From NCBI GenBank assembly GCA_040905905.1, contig JBBDQN010000029.1:1-64000 (forward strand): DNA of 64,000 nt. The letters are read 5' to 3'. Under the pieces are notes generated by a model that worked only from the letters and a program-made list of their open reading frames with translations, was not told where the DNA came from and did not search any database. How positions within the stretch are numbered: position 1 is the first letter of the stretch; each line of letters opens with the position of its first letter. Below are positions 60,085-64,000 of the stretch, piece after piece. The DNA comes from JAICND01 sp040905905. Lineage in GTDB: Bacteria; Actinomycetota; Acidimicrobiia; Spongiisociales; ZC4RG35. The translations under genes and the position numbers were made by a program.

Positions 60085-60130
60085 TAATCTATTTCACTCA
60101 AGACTATATCTGCCTCCCTAATCTATTTCA
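60085..60130. promoter_or_regulatory. Two exact 12-bp direct repeats between divergent starts
   Basis: TAATCTATTTCA occurs at 60085-60096 and again at 60119-60130, 34 bases apart (about three helical turns). They lie between the SRPBCC gene (minus) and the ArsR gene (plus) and are unusually AT-rich for the window. The ArsR protein is the likely binder. Confidence 0.5.
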
Positions 60131-60155
60131 ACTTCGACTAAAGTACGCCGGGCCA

Positions 60156-60470
60156 ATGGATCCGATTCAGGTAATCGCTGAGCCCCGCAGAAGGGAGATT
60201 CTTGCCCTGGTATGGGATAGCGAAATGGCGGCCGGTGACATAGCTGCCCAGTTCAACGTCACGTTCGGAGCAGTGTCTCAACACTTATCAATTCTCCGCA
60301 ATTCAGGGTTCGTGACGGTACGTAGGGACGGGAACCGACGGCTGTACCGAGTCGATAAAGACCGCCTTGGACCACTCCGCGGGATTCTCGAAGCGATGTG
60401 GGCGAGAACCCTGGATCGCTTAGCCTTGGCGATCGAAGACGACCTTGCCCAGCCGGAGGATCGTGACTAA
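60156..60470 (+). CDS. ArsR-family regulator
   Basis: The 104-residue protein is a winged-helix ArsR type with MDPIQVIAEPRRREILALVW and the recognition helix VTFGAVSQHLSILRNSGFVT. Metal-binding Cys are absent, as is usual in the ArsR subgroup that works with SRPBCC proteins. ATG 60156 is chosen; no clear ribosome site precedes it. The next gene overlaps its stop by eight bases. Confidence 0.9.
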   Translation: MDPIQVIAEPRRREILALVWDSEMAAGDIAAQFNVTFGAVSQHLSILRNSGFVTVRRDGNRRLYRVDKDRLGPLRGILEAMWARTLDRLALAIEDDLAQPEDRD

Positions 60471-60894
60471 GCCAATAGTCGTGGAGAAGCGAATCGCCGC
60501 TCCCCCGTCAATGGTCTACACCTATCTGACGGAGTCAGACAAATGGGCCCGCTGGCAGGGGGAAAGCGCAACCATCGAGACGAAGCGAGGAGGCGTTTTT
60601 GCTTTCTCAATGGCAAACGGCATGAAAGCTCGCGGGCAGTTCATCGAACTCGTTCCGGATCAGCGAGTCGTGTTCACGTGGGGGTGGATCGACCATCCCG
60701 ACATTCCACCTGGATCAACCACGGTTGAAATCGACCTCGTCTCGGATGGAGATGACACGCTGCTCAGGCTCACCCACCACGGGGTACCACCTGATGAAAT
60801 AGCAAAACATTCCGCAGGGTGGACCCATTACCTTCAACGCCTCGCGTTGGTCGCAAGCGGGGGCGACCCTGGAGCCGACCTGGGCCCGTCGTAG
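60463..60894 (+). CDS. SRPBCC-family protein (AHSA1-like), partner of ArsR
   Basis: The 143-residue protein starts VEKRIAAPPSMVYTYLTESD and contains WARWQGESATIETKRGGVFA and FTWGWIDHPDIPPGSTTVEI, a classic SRPBCC/AHSA1 pattern. GTG 60463 follows GGAGG and overlaps the ArsR stop. ArsR-SRPBCC operons are widespread in actinomycetes and usually self-regulated. The ligand is unknown. Confidence 0.9.
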   Translation: MTKPIVVEKRIAAPPSMVYTYLTESDKWARWQGESATIETKRGGVFAFSMANGMKARGQFIELVPDQRVVFTWGWIDHPDIPPGSTTVEIDLVSDGDDTLLRLTHHGVPPDEIAKHSAGWTHYLQRLALVASGGDPGADLGPS

Positions 60895-60974
60895 CCCTTA
60901 AGTTTCTGTCTTGGTCGACTTCGAGTGACAACTGCGGTCTGAGGCCAATTGCGGCATCCGATCCTCGAGTCGAG

Positions 60975-61178
60975 CTAGCCCCCAGATTCGAGGAGGCGTG
61001 CAAAGCGCTCCCAGGTGAAGCTGACCGGTGACTTTTTGTTGGCGGGCCACCAGTCGACTGCCCCCTTGCTGATGTGAAGTTCGCCGAGCTTGGCGCCATC
61101 GCTTTTAATCGTGAATCGGACATCCTTGTGGAGCACGACCTTGGCGGGAAGTTCCACTTCGATGACATGCGTTGACAT
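60975..61178 (-). CDS. Small conserved-looking protein
   Basis: The 67-residue protein starts at ATG 61178 after AAGGAGG. It contains VELPAKVVLHKDVRFTIKSD, KLGELHISKGAVDWWPANKK and a C-terminal WERFARLLE. The GxVxWxP-like segment recalls small actinobacterial proteins of unknown function. It is soluble and basic, possibly nucleic-acid-binding. It stands alone, convergent with the SRPBCC gene. Confidence 0.7.
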   Translation of the reverse strand: MSTHVIEVELPAKVVLHKDVRFTIKSDGAKLGELHISKGAVDWWPANKKSPVSFTWERFARLLESGG

Positions 61179-61264
61179 GCCGCTGGCCCTCCTTCGATCA
61201 GTATCACCGCGAGCAGGTTCGACAAACCTAGCTAACGAACAGGTGACCCGTGATCTCCCGACGT

Positions 61265-61669
61265 CTATACGGAGGCGATGGTCCAGACGTCCAAGGCAAT
61301 GGCAACGCTGAGCAGTGCCAAGACCACGCCCATGAAGGCCGTATATGACCAGCGCGCACGGTGGTCTGCGATCCAGAAGCGACGGATACCGGCGACACCC
61401 ATCACCATGGCTGCGACACACAGGGCGATACTTATGGGAGCACTGAGGGTGTCGAGCAAACCGACCGTGGGTGCGAGGATCGGGATCAACAGATAGGTGA
61501 TGGTGCACCGAATGCCCGACACGACGATTGCGGCGGTGGTCGACCGGCGTGCCCCGAAGATGGCATCCTTGTCGACGACGTCGCCGACGCGCAACAGCCC
61601 CCGCATGAAACGTTCTATCAGCGGGCGCTCCGCGTGAAGCCGCTGGGCGCTGCTAATGCCTTCCCCCAA
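61265..61669 (-). CDS. Small membrane protein downstream of hemY
   Basis: The 134-residue form starts at TTG 61669, overlapping hemY by 17 bases; a shorter form from ATG 61606 is possible. The soluble N-terminus (PLIERFMRGLLRVGDVVDKD) is followed by three to four helices (TITYLLIPILAPTVGLLDTL; ISIALCVAAMVMGVAGI; FMGVVLALLSVAIALDVW). I do not recognise a function. Its position suggests co-transcription with hemH and hemY. Confidence 0.65.
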   Translation of the reverse strand: MGEGISSAQRLHAERPLIERFMRGLLRVGDVVDKDAIFGARRSTTAAIVVSGIRCTITYLLIPILAPTVGLLDTLSAPISIALCVAAMVMGVAGIRRFWIADHRARWSYTAFMGVVLALLSVAIALDVWTIASV

Positions 61670-63104
61670 GCCGCACCGGGTGCGGGTCCAGCCGAAAGTC
61701 GCCGGTCCGGGTAAGGGCAGAAAACACCGCAACCGCCGCCCGCCGACCCGATTCGACACATTCATTGAGGCCGATGCCGTGAAAGGCTGCTCCAGCCAGA
61801 GCCAGCCCTGGATAAGGGGCCAAAGCCGATTCAGCGCGGGCCACACGGTCAAGATGGCCCAGGGTGTACTGATGGAGGCCACCTTCCCATGATTGGGTTC
61901 TCGTCAGCACCGGTTGGGAGGTGACGCCGATCAATTCCGCCAGCTCCTCTCTCACGACTGCCAGTAGCTGCTCCTCGCCGGCCAGGGCCAGCTCTTGGTA
62001 GTTCGCTCCTCCAACGAAAGCGCGCAGCAGCGCAAATTGCTGATTGGGAACCCTCCCCTGCCACTTCTGGGAGAGATACGACACTCCCATGATCCGTCGG
62101 CCCTCCACGGATGGGACGACGAATCCCGAGCCCAACAATTCGGGAATCTCATCAAATCGATACGCCAGCGTGACCGTAGCGGTGGCCACCTGGTGGATTC
62201 CGGCTATCGCCTCGGCCGCCTTTGGCGCTAGCTCGGATAGCAGTCGAGCGGTCTCGCGGGCTGGAGTGGCGAGAATCACACCCTGGAACTTGATCTCGGT
62301 TCCGTCCTCGAAGACCAGGCGGTAGCCGCCGCCTTCGGCAGCGGTTAGGCGGGTCACTGCCATGCCCAATCGGATGGCAACGTCCTTGAGTGCCCCGATC
62401 AAGGCGCTGGGCAGCTCTCCCATACCCCCTTTGAAGCTGGCGAAATAGCTGTGGCCGTTTCCTGGTGCCGCCTTCGATGCGGCCGACCTGGCAGCCAGGA
62501 TCAGGCTGCGGTGTTCACGCTCCATCTGCAAGAAGCGAGGGAAGCTTGCCATCAGGCTCATCGTCGAGGGCTCGGCGGCGTGGATGCCTGCAATCAACGG
62601 CTCGGCTATTCGCTCGAGTACTTCACGGCCCAACCGGCGCACCACAAATGATTCGAGGCTTTCGTCTGCCTCTCGGCGTTGCCTCGGCACGACCAAGTCG
62701 GCCAGAACACGGAGCTTCCCCTTCCAGCTGAGAAGCGATGACTGGAACAACGGCAGTATTCGGGAGGGCGCCATTAGCAGCAGTCCCTCGGGGAGCGGGT
62801 GCATGTGCCCTCGCCACCAGACGTACGAACCCCGGTGCTCGGGCTGGCTCGAGATGATCCGATTGGTGAGGCCGAGCTCGTCGGCGAGCTGGATCACAGA
62901 TCCCTTACCGGCAACGAAGCTGTCAGGGCCGCCCTCGAGAAGGAACCCATCCACAAGCTCGGTTACGACTTTCCCGCCAAGGTGGGGCGCCTTGTCGACG
63001 ACCGTCACCCTCACTCCGGCCTTGTTGAGTTGGTAGGCGGCTACCAGACCGGATAGCCCACCTCCGACCACGGCAACCGTCGGTGCCGCTCCCAAATCAA
63101 CCAT
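61653..63104 (-). CDS. hemY: Coproporphyrinogen/protoporphyrinogen III oxidase
   Basis: The 483-residue protein has the FAD motif VVGGGLSGLVAAYQLNKAG, then LGGKVVTELVDGFLLEGGPD, the HemY-type middle region (EPLIAGIHAAEPSTMSLMAS) and the C-terminal GLALAGAAFHGIGLNECVES. It oxidises coproporphyrinogen III (or protoporphyrinogen IX) to the porphyrin with oxygen. Monoderm actinobacteria use the coproporphyrin route, so CgoX is a likely better name. ATG 63104 overlaps the hemH stop by eight bases. Confidence 0.93.
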   Translation of the reverse strand: MVDLGAAPTVAVVGGGLSGLVAAYQLNKAGVRVTVVDKAPHLGGKVVTELVDGFLLEGGPDSFVAGKGSVIQLADELGLTNRIISSQPEHRGSYVWWRGHMHPLPEGLLLMAPSRILPLFQSSLLSWKGKLRVLADLVVPRQRREADESLESFVVRRLGREVLERIAEPLIAGIHAAEPSTMSLMASFPRFLQMEREHRSLILAARSAASKAAPGNGHSYFASFKGGMGELPSALIGALKDVAIRLGMAVTRLTAAEGGGYRLVFEDGTEIKFQGVILATPARETARLLSELAPKAAEAIAGIHQVATATVTLAYRFDEIPELLGSGFVVPSVEGRRIMGVSYLSQKWQGRVPNQQFALLRAFVGGANYQELALAGEEQLLAVVREELAELIGVTSQPVLTRTQSWEGGLHQYTLGHLDRVARAESALAPYPGLALAGAAFHGIGLNECVESGRRAAVAVFSALTRTGDFRLDPHPVRLGGRH

Positions 63105-63993
63105 GATCAGAGGTGGCGGTAACCAGATCGGCAAGGGTGTTGATCAACCCTGGGTGTTCGTTGAGACATCGACATCGGTAGAAGGCCAATCCCAGTTCGT
63201 TGGCATGCGCACGATGTTCGATGTCGTTGTCGTACAGGGTCTCGACGTGGTCGGAAATGAACCCGATCGGATCGACCACCACCGAGTCGGCACCATCTGC
63301 TGCCAGGCGTTCCATGACCTCTTCCACCGATGGCCCCAGCCAGGGTTCCCGAGCCGCGGCGCTGACGCTCTGATAGCCAAGATGCCAATCCTCCAGTCCG
63401 AGGCGTTCGGCCACCTTCCCGGCGGTGGCCAGGAGCTGACTTTTGTATGGATCACCTTGCTCGATCATTCGCTCGGGAAGGCTGTGAGCAGTGAATACGA
63501 CGGGTGTGTGCGGAGGGGCATGTTCGAGCGCCCTTGCCAGCATCTCCGCCAGCGCATCCAGGTAGCCGGGAACCATATTCCAATCAGGGCCGAAGTGGAG
63601 CCGAGGACCCTTCCCGTCGACGGCTTGTGCAACCGCAGCCTCATAGGCGTCGGTCGACACTTCGCACCGATAAGGAGCGAGGCTGATCACGGTGAGGTCC
63701 TCGACGCCCTCGGCCCCGATCTGGGCTACCGCCTCGTCAATGGTTGGGCGGGCATGCATCATGCCGACATGCACGCTCGCTTCGAGCCCGCGCCGCTTCA
63801 GCTCCCCGGCGACGAGGACGGATTGACGCCGCGTGGTGGCAGGCAACGGCGAGCCACCCCCAATGGCCCGGTAACGGCCCATGGCAGAGACGACAACGTG
63901 GTCAGGGGGTTTCCGGCCGAGGACACTCTCCACGAAGGCCGGAACCTCGTCCATGGTTTCCGGACCACCGAAACCAACGAGCAGCACCGTCAA
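63097..63993 (-). CDS. hemH: Ferrochelatase (coproporphyrin type), 5' end near or beyond the window edge
   Basis: The 298 visible residues contain the ferrochelatase motifs LLVGFGGPETMDEVPAF, the catalytic His in VVFTAHSLPERMI and the acidic site DPIGFISDHVETLYDND. It inserts Fe2+ into the porphyrin. The frame is open to the right edge (two more codons), so the true start may lie outside; TTG 63993 and GTG 63987 are internal options. It heads the hemH-hemY pair, consistent with the coproporphyrin-dependent heme pathway. Confidence 0.92.
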   Translation of the reverse strand: MTVLLVGFGGPETMDEVPAFVESVLGRKPPDHVVVSAMGRYRAIGGGSPLPATTRRQSVLVAGELKRRGLEASVHVGMMHARPTIDEAVAQIGAEGVEDLTVISLAPYRCEVSTDAYEAAVAQAVDGKGPRLHFGPDWNMVPGYLDALAEMLARALEHAPPHTPVVFTAHSLPERMIEQGDPYKSQLLATAGKVAERLGLEDWHLGYQSVSAAAREPWLGPSVEEVMERLAADGADSVVVDPIGFISDHVETLYDNDIEHRAHANELGLAFYRCRCLNEHPGLINTLADLVTATSDHG

Positions 63994-64000
63994 ACGATTG

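Noticed and set aside
60975..61508. 177-codon frame for the small protein at 61.0 kb
   Set aside because: The upstream part is His/Arg-rich antisense to the membrane protein gene; the real start has AAGGAGG before ATG 61178.
1..64000. Prophage, insertion sequence or integrative element
   Set aside because: No transposase, integrase, phage structural gene, terminal repeats or tRNA attachment site was recognised in the window.

Overview
The window is GC-rich DNA with dense genes, many GTG/TTG starts and 1-, 4- or 8-base gene overlaps. It encodes Thr-rich lipoproteins, an F420-type (LLM) oxidoreductase, an LPFTG surface protein, an ECF42-type sigma factor with its DGPF partner, and a monoderm-style hemH-hemY pair. 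Together these point to an actinomycetote, probably class Acidimicrobiia; this is inferred from gene content only, as no rRNA or tRNA gene was seen. Most of the window is accessory metabolism; housekeeping is limited to typA, modABC and hemH/hemY.

Layout. 1-3.3 kb: a truncated Ser-Pro-Asp repeat protein, an OmpR-type regulator and histidine kinase, and a small secreted protein, with 11-bp-phased direct repeats on both sides. 3.3-7.5 kb: a cyclase-like/SRPBCC protein divergent from a stand-alone cyclic-nucleotide-binding protein and a haloalkane dehalogenase, then a PPC-domain remnant and a CapA-type phosphatase. 7.5-20.7 kb: a membrane molybdopterin oxidoreductase, a drug-type ABC exporter, a DUF417 protein, small secreted proteins including a cupredoxin, DedA, an AlkZ-like protein, a TPR histidine kinase, the sigma/DGPF pair, an epimerase and a YdeI-like protein. 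20.7-29.7 kb: modABC, VOC proteins, a second AlkZ-like protein, a Mug-type DNA glycosylase, a DmdA-like protein, an EamA transporter and a PEP-mutase-family enzyme. 29.7-34.7 kb: a SulP fragment, an ArsR-phosphatase fusion with arsC, small genes, typA and the LPFTG protein. 34.7-38.8 kb: small oxidoreductases, a frameshifted FAD oxidase gene and a decayed cyclic-nucleotide-binding gene.

38.8-53.2 kb is the most unusual part. A two-gene SDR/XRE-cupin unit diverges from a tightly packed 10-gene catabolic operon: HIBADH-like dehydrogenase, bicupin, creatinase-like M24 protein, TPP-dependent E1 alpha and beta, an amidohydrolase, and a CUT2-type ABC importer (permease, binding lipoprotein, double ATPase, second permease). 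The second permease is fused in one continuous reading frame to a second full-length amidohydrolase. The operon ends at a 28-bp-stem hairpin. The simplest reading is uptake of a nitrogen-containing small molecule whose first hydrolysis happens on the importer itself. The substrate is unknown.

53.2-64 kb: a quinone-oxidoreductase/TetR divergent pair, a CopB-type copper ATPase, an MFS transporter, an ArsR regulator with two SRPBCC proteins, and the hemH-hemY end of a heme cluster that runs to the right edge.
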